Below, one piece after another: positions 12,403 to 63,509 of a stretch of DNA of 64,000 nt. The stretch comes from Perca fluviatilis (Eukaryota; Chordata; Actinopteri; Perciformes; Percidae): positions 29,693,215 through 29,757,214 of the forward strand of contig NC_053127.1 in NCBI RefSeq assembly GCF_010015445.1, read 5' to 3'. The position numbers were made by a program, and so were the translations under genes. Each line of letters starts with the position of its first letter. The first letter of the stretch is position 1. The notes below the pieces were generated by a model. It made no database searches. It had not been told where the DNA came from and saw only the letters and a program-made list of their open reading frames with translations.

Positions 12403-13629
12403 ATTTCTTCGTCTCAGCAGTCACATCCCCTTACATCCCAGAATTCACACAGGAAGTTACTCACACATTGCCAGAAATTTCCAGTCATACTATGGAACAT
12501 TTAAACTGATTAAAAGACCCATACCGCCCCTTCTCTTCTTTTAGATATAGATTTGCCAAGCACAGCACGGCAGAGCATCACATATACATACAAACATCAT
12601 CATCTTTATATCATTCAACTGTTGTGATTAGATAGGGTTACTTTGACAGGATATTTATACATACAGCCAGAACCCCCCCCCAAAAAAGCACATCAATTTC
12701 TTTTATCTTAAATAAAGTTTAAAAAACATGGTCACCTTATGGAATAAAAAAAAACAAAAAAACAAGCTTCAAGACAATGATACAAGTTTTTTTAAGCTAT
12801 GGGGGAATTTGTATGCAGTGAGTGGGTGTGGGAAATCCTAGACTCGACCCGATCGAGGCAACAGAAAACAATCAATAGGCTCACTGTGTACTGACCGATT
12901 ATTATATTGTTCTAGAGGCTGTGGGCTACGATGGCCATTTGGGATGACGCTACTGCACATAGCACAGCGCACGTTGGCAGCTGTGCTATGACACAACTCA
13001 ACTGGGGCAACAAGGCACAATAGCAGTAATTAGAATCCAGCTGTGAGGGCTGTGCAGAGGTGAACTGAGGGGAGGTGTGTAAGGCTACAATAAAGGAATA
13101 GAATAAGGCGCTGGAGCAAAAAGAAACACACTCCAAGTATTCATACTGGTTTACTTTGTAAAGTAGCAGACGAGATTAGATATTGGGCTTCCAAGAGTTT
13201 TGCAAAAAATGGAAGAAAGGGCATTATTTAAGAGTAGAATAACCCTCAAACTGCAACTGAAAGGACATTTATATTATCCAGCACTGAGACTGCACAATGA
13301 ACTCAAACCAAAGGGGTTGTAAAGTGAATGCAGAGCAGTACAATTCAGCATTCTAAGGAGTTTCTCATTTGTTCCTCTTTGTGGGCCTTTTTTCTTCATG
13401 TAGGCCGGCTTAACATCCTTCATTAAAAAAGGTCCAATTAATGCTACAGAAGCCATGAAAGCTTTCTTATTGACCACAGCGAGAAGGTTAATCAAGATAT
13501 TGGCCCCTTGGAATGAGACTAAAAATAAGGAGGATTACATATACTGGACATCTGAGGAGAGGGGGGCGGGGGGGTGTGTGATACTACAGATGATGAATTA
13601 AGACTGGGTGCTCTTGTCCTGCTAATATG

Positions 13630-13633
13630 GTGT

Positions 13634-13673
<40 letters not shown>
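13630..13673. repeat. (GT)n microsatellite with one interruption
   Basis: GT dinucleotides with a TT interruption near 13,640, in the probable cxadr 3' UTR. Confidence 0.95.
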
Positions 13674-13675
<2 letters not shown>

Positions 13676-14696
13676 GGGGAGGATGTTCTGGTGGTCACAG
13701 GGCTTAGGGGCCAGTCAAACACAATCAAAGCTAATTGCTCAGTGAACCTTGCTGTCCAGCTGCCTCCCTATACACTACCTCCTCTAAGATCTCTGGAGGA
13801 GCGATGGCAGTTATTGTTTTTTAAGCTTAGTCAAGAAGCAATAATCCACCCAATCACAAGATGTTGAGGTCTGACCCTCCCCCTCCCCACCAGCCAATCC
13901 TGTTCACTTCAGCCAATTCAAAACAGCAAACGGTTCAACAGAAAAGGGCTGACCTAAATAGACTTTTTTTTCCAACTCCGTTGAAAGACAGATTCAAATT
14001 GGTGAATTTTCTTTTAATAAGTCTGTCTTTCCATTTTTCCAAAAGGTCAATAGAATACATTTATGGAATTAGAGATGTCAGAAAAACGAGTAGTGACTGG
14101 ATTTCCTGACCAATGATCATCATGTAGGCATTAAAAGACGAGAAATGAACTATACATTTCCAAAACTCCCATTCACAAACATACACTTATATTCACACAC
14201 ACGCTTACAGCTGCAATTTTATACATACATGCATACAGCTGTAAAGCTGGCCAATTAGGGGCCTGGATCTGTTTTGAACATAGAATATCTCTACCGCAAG
14301 GGCCTTCTATATTTAAAAAAAAAACAAAAACAAAAAAAAACACATGCATTCACGTTATGTACAATATAATTTGTATATTGACCATTCTGCTTCATATCCA
14401 CCCCAATTCATTTTTCAGTGAGAAAATCCAGGAAGTAAAATTCATAAGTTTTTTTGTATTTATATTTGATAAAAAGTTAATGTGCTCTGTTGGGTTTCCA
14501 GTACAATTCAATTTCTCTTCTCAGCACCAACGCAGAGCCAGGCCTTCATAAGGAGGAGGGTACTCCCATTTGTAAATATTGAAGAGCTAAAGGTCAGGCG
14601 AGTCAGCCCTATCCCAGCTCTCGCTCCATCTTCAGTGGCTTGTGTCCTACTTCCTCCATCCCTCCCCTCGTTGCACGGCCACTTCTCGAGGACAGG

Positions 14697-55215
<40,519 letters not shown>

Positions 55216-55575
55216 TCCTGTCCCAGCTATTCCACGACTTCTTCACTAAAACTTGGTTGGAGAACTTGTGCTGAGTTCGAGTGAAAAGCGGCAGTCCAGC
55301 TCGACCGAGGTATCCAAACTCCACTCCTCCTTCTCCTCTTCTCTCTCTGCAGGTGCACAGCGGAGCGCGCCGCAGGGTGTCACGTGACTGGCGGGTTTTC
55401 CCAATCCAGTGTTGCCCTCTGCCGGTATGAACTTCCCAGGATTCCTGGTGCCTATGTCCGTCTCTCGTCCAATAGTGTATGTCCCTGCAGTACCGGAGAC
55501 TGCAATTTCAGGACCGCATTTCTAGGACTGCATTTTCCATGACTCTAGTTTTACGTTTTAAAAGATTGATTCCGT
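55216..55575. other. cxadr 5' UTR and proximal promoter region
   Basis: It is GC-rich near 55,320-55,400 and contains the palindrome at 55379-55388. No TATA box is evident near the expected start. The transcription start cannot be fixed from sequence. Confidence 0.45.
55379..55388. promoter_or_regulatory. E-box palindrome GTCACGTGAC in the cxadr promoter region
   Basis: A perfect 10-bp palindrome lies 164 bp upstream of the cxadr ATG in a GC-rich stretch (about 55,320-55,400). CACGTG E-boxes with TCACGTGA flanks are bound by USF and TFE/MITF-type bHLH-Zip factors. Function here is inferred from position and sequence only. Confidence 0.35.
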
Positions 55576-55733
55576 GGCCGGGTTAGCTCAGTTGGTAGAG
55601 CAGCCGCACATGGGTGTATAAGGCCCAGGGTTCGAGTCCGACCTGTGACGATTACCTGCATGTCACCCCTCTCTCTCTCCCCCCTTTCATATCTGTTCTT
55701 TCCATTAAAGGCTGAAATGTCCCCCCAAAAAAG
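55576..55733 (+). mobile_element. tRNA-derived SINE
   Basis: The A box TAGCTCAGTTGGTAGAGC is at 55584-55601 and the B box GGTTCGAGTCC at 55629-55639. The sequence then runs through a CT-rich part and AAAGGCTGAAATGTCCCCCC to an A run. The tRNA 3' half does not close an acceptor stem. Flanks GATTGATTCC and GGTTAATTCC may be a worn target duplication. Confidence 0.8.
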
Positions 55734-55734
55734 G

Positions 55735-55955
55735 TTAATTCCTCCCAAATTCTGCTTTCTGTCGGTTTATTTCACCCCAATAATACTTTTGTCCAAGTAT
55801 TTATAGTTTTAAATGTTCATTCCACCCAAATACTACTTTTTTCCAAATTCCTATAGTTTTAAAGGTTTATTTCACCCCAATAATACTTTTGTCCAAGTAT
55901 AGTTTTAAAGTTTATTTTTCACCCAAATTCTACTTTCTGTCCAAGTACTTTAATG
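55735..55955. repeat. Degenerate tandem repeat of about 50 bp, four to five copies
   Basis: Units contain TTTATTTCACCCCAATAATA, then CTTTTGTCCAAGTA and TATAGTTTTAAA, with diverged versions at about 55,765, 55,815, 55,865 and 55,910. It starts directly after the SINE A-tail. Confidence 0.8.
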
Positions 55956-57237
55956 GAATATTTTATAATTATGAATCATGCTTACTTGAAACAAGAACAC
56001 AAGAACACTGTTGTATTGGAAAAAAAAGGTTACTTAGAGCAAACGGAAACTATTTTTGTCATATTTAATCGCGTCAGCATCTGCATAACAGACACAGCTT
56101 GTTCTGTGGTTTGACCTAAGGTCATGAAGACAGCATGTTCAGGCTGTACACTGTAAAAACTGAGAATGGTGTTAATTAATATTTAGTAATCAAACATTAG
56201 TAACATATACATAATAAAAAGACTATTTGTAGTTTGGAATCACATTGAGCTTAATTCAACAAATTTTAGTTATTTATTAATTACATTTTACTCAGTTTTT
56301 TTTTTTTATAAAATCAGCTGTGAATCATTAAGTAGAATTTAATTATATTTTATCAGGAAAGTTAAAGACGCAGAAAATTTATAAATTTTACTCATTGGGA
56401 GGTCTTTGGATTTAATCACCTAACACTTCCGCTCCAGCTATTTTCAGCCACATGGACATCAAACATTTCAGATACTGCCATTTTGCCAAAAGTAAGACTT
56501 GTTTAATTATTGTAAGTTGTAAACATTTTACAACGAGTTGCTGTAACAGTTAGCAGTTACCCAACAGTCCAACTTTACTGGCTGAAAGTGAAAATAAAGA
56601 TATGTTAGCCTAACTTAACGTTACACTGATTCTGCCTAATGTTCAGACTAAAAGCGTGGCAATGAATGACGGTAAAATATCACAATTTCATGTGACTTTT
56701 CCAAGTATAACGTTATAGATAATGGCCTTTAAGATACCAGCTGCGCCTCCACCACAGTTTTTATGATTTGCCATATTTTATGGAAGTAAATGTCCTGTAA
56801 GTGTGTCTGACTAGTTTGACTGTGTGTCAGAGGCTACTGGGTTATTTTAATGCAGTTCCATATTTACTGTAAGTATAGTTAATTATATGTTATCGTGGTG
56901 GTGTTATTCCTGAGAAAGATCACCTGTGGTTGAAACAATTGTGGTACTCTGAATGCACATAAAGTAAAGACAGAGGACCTTTTCTAGTATGCCAGGTTCA
57001 GCTCCTTGTGGTTACACATTTTCACTTTGTTGCTTGTGTGTTTAGTATGTTCCTGACAGAAATGTGCATGATCATTTTCCAAAACTGTTTAAAATATTTC
57101 TGTTACCTCAGGGACTATGTTTGAATAAGGCTAAGATTTTCTTCATATGTGGACAAACAATTGTAAACTTTTGGTGTTTGTTTAGTTACTCCTTATATGT
57201 TACCTCTTATGTATGTGTAAAATACGAACTTTTCCAG
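55956..57237. other. Intergenic between cxadr and the SAMD3-like remnant
   Basis: AT-rich sequence. A possible first exon with ATG at 56452 and an AAAA|GTAAGA donor is present but unproven. Nothing else is recognised. Confidence 0.45.
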
Positions 57238-58527
57238 GTGCATCAAGAGTCTTTGACTGAAATTTATGAACAGGTATGTATTTGACTTGTATGCAAAACA
57301 GTAAATGCTGTGATACCACACGTACATGTACATGTTGTGTAAAGGTTTATACGGGACCGAGGTGTAAAAAGATAGTCCGGAGCCCTGTTTAAGAAGTTTT
57401 ATGTCATTAAATGATTTTTACACCATGACCTTGTATATGTTTATGTTTGTCATTTCAGCCCCCAAGCAACCATAGCATCAGCATGACCAGAGATGTTGTC
57501 ATTCAGTGTTTGATGGTGTACCTTGGGGAATCCACAGATCAATTCTTAAAGGAGTATGATGTAAGTTGAAGAAAATATAAAGAAGGTAATCTGTCTCATC
57601 TCTAGGGCTGGGTATCGACAGCGAAATTGCTTCGATACTGAGTAAGTAAGTAAGTATTGAAAAGTGCCTGGTCATTGGGTACCAAATTTGATACATAATG
57701 AGTAAATCAAATCAGTGTCAGTGAGCCAATATGCATGCAGCATGCTTGTACCTAGATCTAATAATGCTGCTGATTGGCTGGCTAAGGTTAATTTAACATC
57801 ATAGATGTGCACCAGGAAAAAGACTACAGTATAATACTCCCAGAAACAAGGCACACTAGGTGACCAGCCTGTGTTAGTGAATGTAAAATAACAGGTGTGC
57901 AACAGATCACAAAGTGCATAGACAAGTGCCGGGAATTGTGCGATGGATTGATTTAATTTCCAAAATTCTACAAATATTTACAACTGTGACTAAATTCAGA
58001 CCATCATCTCTGGTGTCATTGAATTGTTTTCATGTGGTGGTGAGCTGATTGGATCCTTAACTTACCTGGCATGAAAATATGCTTATGGAAGTACATTAAC
58101 TCAGATTTTTCTACATAACTGAAGTGCATCATGTGCAACAGCCAATTTGGGAGTTGTTCAATTAGAACCTTCTCCTTTGGTGGTACAGTCTGAAATACCC
58201 AATGTTCTTGCTATTTCAGGACGCTGATGAAGACAGTGTGTCGCAGGACCTGCTGTACAAAGGATTAAAATCTACAACATCAAGACTACTACGCCAGAGG
58301 GTCCTGATGATATCGGTATCGTAGTAGAGGGCGTGAAAGTTCTGACTGCTCTGGGTAACCTTCCAAGGGCTTGCTCCATGTTCATTGGCTTGGCATATGC
58401 AGTGAATCTTGTCTATCCCAAGGAGCTCAGGTACACACTTGAAGTATTCCAGAAACTCCTCCTTGAGCTGGATTGTCCAAAGCTGTACCCAAAAGTGAAC
58501 AGCCTCAAGAATAAGCTACTAGCTTAA
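57238..58527 (+). pseudogene. Frameshifted SAMD3-like (fish multicopy family) gene remnant, three exons
   Basis: Three plus-strand exons fit GT/AG rules: 57238-57273 (TTTCCAG|GTG to GAACAG|GTATGT, 12 codons), 57459-57560 (CATTTCAG|CCC to TATGAT|GTAAGT, 34 codons) and 58220-58527 (CTATTTCAG|GAC to TAA), all joined in phase 0. The second exon reads MTRDVVIQCLMVYLGES and FLKEYD. The third ends with GVKVLTALGNLPRAC, GLAYAVNLVYPKEL and SLKNKLLA, the C-terminal pattern of uncharacterised fish proteins annotated as SAMD3-like. The third exon opens in one frame (DADEDSVSQDLLYKG) but the family match resumes one base out of phase at about 58,263, consistent with a single-base loss. No earlier exon is certain; a possible ATG-bearing one with a GT donor is at 56452-56491, but its phase does not fit 57238 directly. 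It could be a live gene with an assembly indel. Confidence 0.5.
57561..58219. other. Intron of the SAMD3-like remnant
   Basis: It includes TAGGGCTGGGTATCGA at about 57,604, resembling the end of a dispersed fish MITE, without a clear partner end. Confidence 0.4.
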
Positions 58528-59148
58528 GAAAAGGGACCCTCGCAGAATGAAAGGGAACAATTAAGTAATTGTCAAAACTGTCACGTGGTTACCCACTCAC
58601 TGTGGAGGAACTGCAAACTGTTACTGAAGGATTGATTTGATTGATTGATTTTCAGAGCAACATGTGGTTGTTTAGAAATATCAAACCAACCATACTCATT
58701 TTACGGGAGTAGCATTGTTTTTTTGAATTGATATTGCCACAGGCAGCTGTTATTGTACCTTGTGATTCCTCTGTGTACACCAGGGATGCAAATTTGACAT
58801 GTTTTAATTGAGGAATTTGAACAAATTAATGTGATTGTTTAAGTGAGTCCTGTTTTAGCAAAAAGTAAAGAAGTGAGGCTAATGTAATTACTTGACCTTA
58901 TCCCAGACTCCATGTGATATTAATCAATTACTTTTAACCGTTTGAAAAACATAACGGCCCTGTCCGATTTGGACTTCTGCCATCTCATCTCTCAGCACAA
59001 GCAGTAGAGATCATTTCCCTGACAGAAGGCTACTCAGCCATTTCTTTCCTCATTTTGCAAAAGTCGACGCATGGGTTAGACTGTGTGTCGAAAGGGGGAT
59101 TGATTAGTATGATGGAAAAACTATCGAGGGAAAAACAATTGTTTCACA

Positions 59149-59499
59149 ATGATGAAACAACATTGGTTCACAAAAGATTGTTTTATTTTTGATCAAGACT
59201 ACTGTCAGGCACGTGTCATGTCAAAACAGACAGCCAGTGTAGTAGCCAAAGCGCTACTCACTGAAATAATTCCAAAATGGAGAATTCCAACCAAAATCTC
59301 AAGTATAGTGGTTTGCATTCAAAATGCAACATGCCTACTCTTGACAAAAGCTCTGCCTATTGTACTGATGTATATGAGAATGTGCACGCGTGAGCGACTT
59401 AACCTGTCACCTTTTGAGATTTTATTTGCAGCACCTCCACACATTGGACTCGGGCCAAGAGGACACCCACAATTAGTATTACTTTGTGTTGCAAACTAA
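59149..59499 (+). pseudogene. Decayed retroviral/LTR-retrotransposon integrase fragment
   Basis: The reading frame holds two blocks typical of the pol integrase of gypsy/ERV-type elements. One is an SKQTASVVAKAL... helix and PKW.IPT.I.S block just before where the second catalytic Asp would be. The other is an LSPFEILFAAPP block near the integrase C-terminal part. The middle, including the expected catalytic residues, is missing or scrambled, and no reverse transcriptase or LTR was recognised beside it. I read it as an old, inactive copy. Confidence 0.6.
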
Positions 59500-59937
59500 A
59501 GATAAAAATAAACAACATATTTTTTTGTCTTAGTTTATTAGTTGATATAAGATTTCACCCTAAAAGCAGTTCATTTACTGTTCATCACACCAACCCCGTC
59601 AAAATCATAATTCACCGTTCAACGTCCAAGGGGTCCATAAAAGCTTGAAAGCCACTGAACTTGCTGAAGAAAGAACTGGTAATCACCGCTCTTCGGGGTG
59701 GCAAAGAAACGGGAAGAGGGGGACCCCCGAAAGGGCCTTGATAGAGTGGGAGACACAAGGAACAAAACAAAAACCAAAAGAATGAACTAGTGAAGATTGT
59801 AACACTAGTCTTTTTCAGTAAAGGTGCATTCATAGACTTTGTTTGCATCGCTTGCTATATCACAAATAGTTTAAACTGAATTATTAATTGATATTGATGT
59901 TGCAAACATTTTATTTTGAGATCTTTTCTTTTGAAGA

Positions 59938-60716
59938 AATGGAATTTATTGATTTTAACAACATCACGTCCACCGCTCGGTTCATCGAACGCCAGTCTTC
60001 GCCTGCCCGCCAGCGCACTCTCGGATTTCGTCCCGCCAAATTCACCAGTTCGACCCCGTCCCAAAACACAACCGAAACCCGAGGTCCACCGTCCGGCACC
60101 ATGAATATACCCAGCGAAACCGTCCAGGACCTGCGCGGCAAACAAAACGTACCGTTATATTCACCACCAAACTCCACGATTCAAAGTGTTTGGCAAAAAC
60201 TTTCGCCACCCGCACCATGGATGCATCGTCAATGACGCTAAAATTCCGGCGCCACAACAGCAGCAAATACCAAACAAACTCTACGACGGTCCCGTTATTC
60301 AAATGGTTTCAAAAATTGTAATTCCTGTTCGCAAACGCCATCCATTCCATATAAGGAGTAGTACCAAATCAAGTCCCTTTATTCGCACCAGGTAACCACG
60401 GTTTCAGCATGTCCAAAACACGGAGTCCGCTCCCATTTCGCCCCACACCCTAATACCACATCATCCCAAATGCCCATGTTCACGGGTGGAATCCAGTAAT
60501 TTCCCTTTGTACTTTGGATCCTTGTGTCTCACAGCTATAACAATCTGTATGACCCTTATTGAGTTGACTAACCCTAATGTAACAAGTAACAATACAATTT
60601 CTGACTCTAACTTTGACTTGGATGACAGTGACATGACTATTGGCAAACATGCTGACATGCTGATTATGATTATGATGATACTGTGCTTGTGCTTGAGAGG
60701 GTGTGTCAACTTATGA
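59938..60716 (+). other. Cluster of unassigned short ORFs next to the integrase remnant
   Basis: Plus-strand ORFs at 59888-60235 (115 aa, Ser/Thr/Pro-rich from Met at 59,940 on), 60186-60395 (69 aa, basic, overlapping in another frame) and 60486-60716 (76 aa, two hydrophobic stretches flanking an Asp/Asn/Ser-rich middle) occur in series. From about 59,960 to 60,250 the DNA is richer in G+C and CpG than its surroundings. I do not recognise any of the proteins. Their position 3' of an integrase fragment suggests remnants of the same retroelement, but this is inference. Minus-strand ORFs over the same bases are equally open, so none may be real. Confidence 0.3.
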
Positions 60717-61705
60717 CCATGTGGGTGCTTCCTCTTTTGGTGTTCCTCTTTCTGTGTATAAAGGATGCTAATATCATACCGGCAAACTCAGAAAAGGGCT
60801 GAAAAAGATGACACATCGTCATCCTTCTCATATGGGGGCCACTGTATAACTTTCTGGCTGGTTTTCCCTACCACCCTAAAAACTGCAGGACAACAGCAAA
60901 AAAGGTAAGTACGTTTCTCACCTATTTCCCAGCCATTTATTTCCCAAATTGTCATGACCTGAGCAACTTGAGAGTAGTTCTGCTAAGATTGAAGCATCTA
61001 TCTAAGGCTTATTTTGTGTTCTTTTTTCAAGAGCACGAGGGGAGAGATGGTGCTATACTGTATCTCAAAACAGTTCAGATTCACATTATGTTACTGTCCA
61101 TTAAAATGCAAAAAAATTATCTTCGACACTGGCATATAAGACAATTAAGCAACTTGGGAGGACCAGGTTCAATTGTAAATCATTTTTAGAGTTTGTTTTA
61201 CTCAGATTTTTTTTTATTTTGTATGTAGGCCTATGCACTTTTAATTTATTAAATAAGATATTGGTCTTGAAAATCAATGAAAAACCTATATATCAAGCTA
61301 CATTTTTAAAACTGTAGACCATATAAATCCAGCTCACATATAATCCATTGTAGCGATGCTTGTTGTGGATTTAAACTAATCCTGGGCAGTACTGTTCATT
61401 TGCTGCCAGGACCGAGAACAGTGAAAACACCTTAGAGGGCTGTTGTCAAATGTTGTCATTCAAACATAGCCCATCTTGACCTACAAATGTTAGTTCCCCT
61501 CCAATAAAGATTATTTCACAACACTATGGATGACAAAACACCTTTACACATTGTAGTTGACCAATCCTTTGAAGGAACGGTCTTAGCCATTAGGCATCCA
61601 TTGTACCTTAAATGTAACACTGAATCTCTCAAGAGGGCCTATTTATAGATTAAACTAGAGTATAGCTTTAATACCACAGACAGAAAGTATGGGTGGTACT
61701 GGTGA
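60717..61705. other. Intergenic, no feature recognised
   Basis: AT-rich sequence. The frame at 60968-61189 matches nothing I know. Confidence 0.5.
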
Positions 61706-61713
61706 CATCAAAC

Positions 61714-62130
61714 TAGATGGTCCAATACCGATACTGGTATCGATACTGCCTAAAACGCTGGTATCGGGAAGTACTGGAGTTCATGCACCGATCCGATACC
61801 ACGTAATAAAGCCCTAAAGAAAATCTACGTTAAAGTAGTTTATTTATGTTCTTTTTCCGTTATAACTGACTATCAAACTGGATAATAAAAGAATGTTCTG
61901 TGGCATTCACGGTTTGTGTTTGTTCATGTTTCACAAAGAGTTTAACCTGAGCCAGACCGACAACAAAGATAGAAATCATATCACATCCATACAGGGGTAG
62001 TAATATACAGCTGTTAAAACATAAAATATATGACACTGGTATCGGATCGGTAGGTCCTATTTGGTATCGGCCGATACGCAAGTTCACGTATCGGAATCGG
62101 GACGCAAAAAATGGTATCGGGCCATCTCTA
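61714..62130. mobile_element. 417-bp hAT-type MITE with ATGGCCCGATACC termini
   Basis: The left end is TAGATGGTCCAATACCGATA and the right end reversed is TAGAGATGGCCCGATACC. Flanks CATCAAAC (61706-61713) and TATCAAAC (62131-62138) agree at 7 of 8 positions. Subterminal GGTATCG motifs repeat on both sides. Confidence 0.75.
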
Positions 62131-62514
62131 TATCAAACCATGAAGATAGTTTCTATTATTTGACAAGATCTCTGCCACAACACAAACAGGTGTGAATAGA
62201 TTTCTGATCTGCTCATCAAAGCGGTTTTAGATTTTGCTTATAAAATGGTTTGGGTGAATTGACCCTCTGAGCTACAGTAAACATTACCACTAAATACATA
62301 AAAAGTGTCCCGTTGAGCAGAACACACCATATAACCACAACGTCCCCGTTTGATTCCCTCCGCCTCATGTTATACTTCTGTCTCTTCCGTCAGCTAGAAA
62401 ATGCAAGGCAAATGCCAACAGAAAACAGAAACAAACAAACAAAAATTCCACCGATGTCACACTTCAACCACAACATCCTTTAGTAAACAACAAAATAATA
62501 CACAAAGCAACATG

Positions 62515-62856
62515 GTGCTTGGAAATTGTGTTTAATAAAACTCCATAATTTTTAGTCTATACATCTGAAAATTCTGCACTATGAATAAATAAACATTTTA
62601 TCACAAAAGGACAAAGTAGGTGGCATACATGAACATCTCCCATTGTAAAAATACAGTACTTCAAAATGTGTATAGCAATTTCAATATCTAATTTAATACA
62701 AGTGATTTATAAGTATAACAAATAGCCTAAAGTGCAAAAAAGAGTTTTTTGTCAAAAACAATAAGTAATCTATAAAAAAATTCATGTTTAAAAACAACAT
62801 TGTTCAGTCATTTTAAAGTTTTCTTCGGGTTTAATGAACAATAAGCACCATGATTC
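62515..62856 (-). other. Probable 3' UTR of the BTG3-like gene
   Basis: This is AT-rich DNA after the stop with no reading frame of note. The variant poly(A) signal ATTAAA is on the minus strand at 62531-62536. The end point is inferred from that signal. Confidence 0.35.
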
Positions 62857-63042
62857 CTAAATGTAACAATGTGCCACATCTTGTGTTGTGTCCCAGTACC
62901 CACGCCCTCTCCCATAGCCAGGAGCGACCCACAGATTAGGCCTTGAAGTGTGGGCGGCTCTGCTGCGAGGCCTGAAGCTGTAGTGAGGCCGTGGATGGAT
63001 GTAAGCTTTCCCAGGTACCATCTTCTTAGGATGCCACGTAGC
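62857..63042 (-). CDS. btg3: BTG3-like protein, last coding exon
   Basis: The acceptor TTTTTAAG|GC joins in phase 0 to the exon ending at 63,320, giving HCAYK|ATWHPKKMVPG. The exon encodes 61 residues plus the stop at 62857-62859, rich in His, Arg, Pro and Tyr. BTG3 also has a WHP...RKK motif and a basic, Pro/Tyr-rich C-terminus, so the fit is good although the tail is poorly conserved. Only the 3' part of the gene is in the window, so expression and intactness cannot be judged. Confidence 0.72.
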   Translation of the reverse strand, partial: ATWHPKKMVPGKAYIHPRPHYSFRPRSRAAHTSRPNLWVAPGYGRGRGYWDTTQDVAHCYI

Positions 63043-63319
63043 CTTAAAAAAGGACACAAATAAATAAAAGCTGCCATCAACTGCAATACTGCATTTGACT
63101 CCCAATTATTGGAAGAAAAAAAAGAAAAACAATCACCAAACATTGAAAATGATAAGACTTTCATCTGAACACAATATAAACCACTGGGCGGCAAACAGAA
63201 CAAAGCAAAGCTACTTTGCGGTTCACCAAAACCTGGATATTATTGAGTAACTTTCCATTCTTCTCCAAACCTGCATAGGTTATTTAGTCAAGCAAATTCT
63301 AAAATGTATTGTGCAATAC
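63043..63319 (-). other. Intron of the BTG3-like gene
   Basis: A 277-nt intron between the last two coding exons. No feature is seen in it. Confidence 0.7.
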
Positions 63320-63509
63320 CTTGTAAGCACAGTGGCTGTTGGGGATGGTGAAGGGGGAAGTGCGCGTGCTCTCCTCATCAGAGGAAGAACCCGAGTGGTA
63401 GTCTGATGTCACCCTCTCCAAAGCACTGGTCACTTTTACAACATCCTTGTCCTCCTCTTCTGCGTTAGAGAAACTGGCTACTGAGAAGCAAGGATTTTGC
63501 TCTCCAACC
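63320..63509 (-). CDS. btg3: BTG3-like protein, internal coding exon (gene continues beyond the window)
   Basis: This minus-strand exon has the acceptor ATTATTAG|GG and donor TACAAG|GTATTG. It encodes VGEQNPCFSVASFSN, then an acidic stretch EEEDKD, then ALERVTSDYHSGSSSDEES. These match the end of the BTG domain (box B, GEKN..F.VASF) and the following Ser/acidic linker of BTG3. BTG/Tob proteins are antiproliferative adaptors that bind the CAF1/CNOT7-8 deadenylases through the BTG domain. The first base belongs to a codon split with the preceding exon, which lies beyond 64,000. A BTG4-like or other fish BTG paralog is possible, but VTSDYHSGSSS favours BTG3. Confidence 0.8.

Noticed and set aside
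55576..55650. tRNA gene
   Set aside because: A and B boxes are present, but the 5' and 3' ends do not pair into an acceptor stem and the sequence runs into a SINE body and A-tail.
58333..58527. Stand-alone 64-aa gene
   Set aside because: It is the C-terminal part of the larger SAMD3-like remnant, in the frame after the one-base shift.
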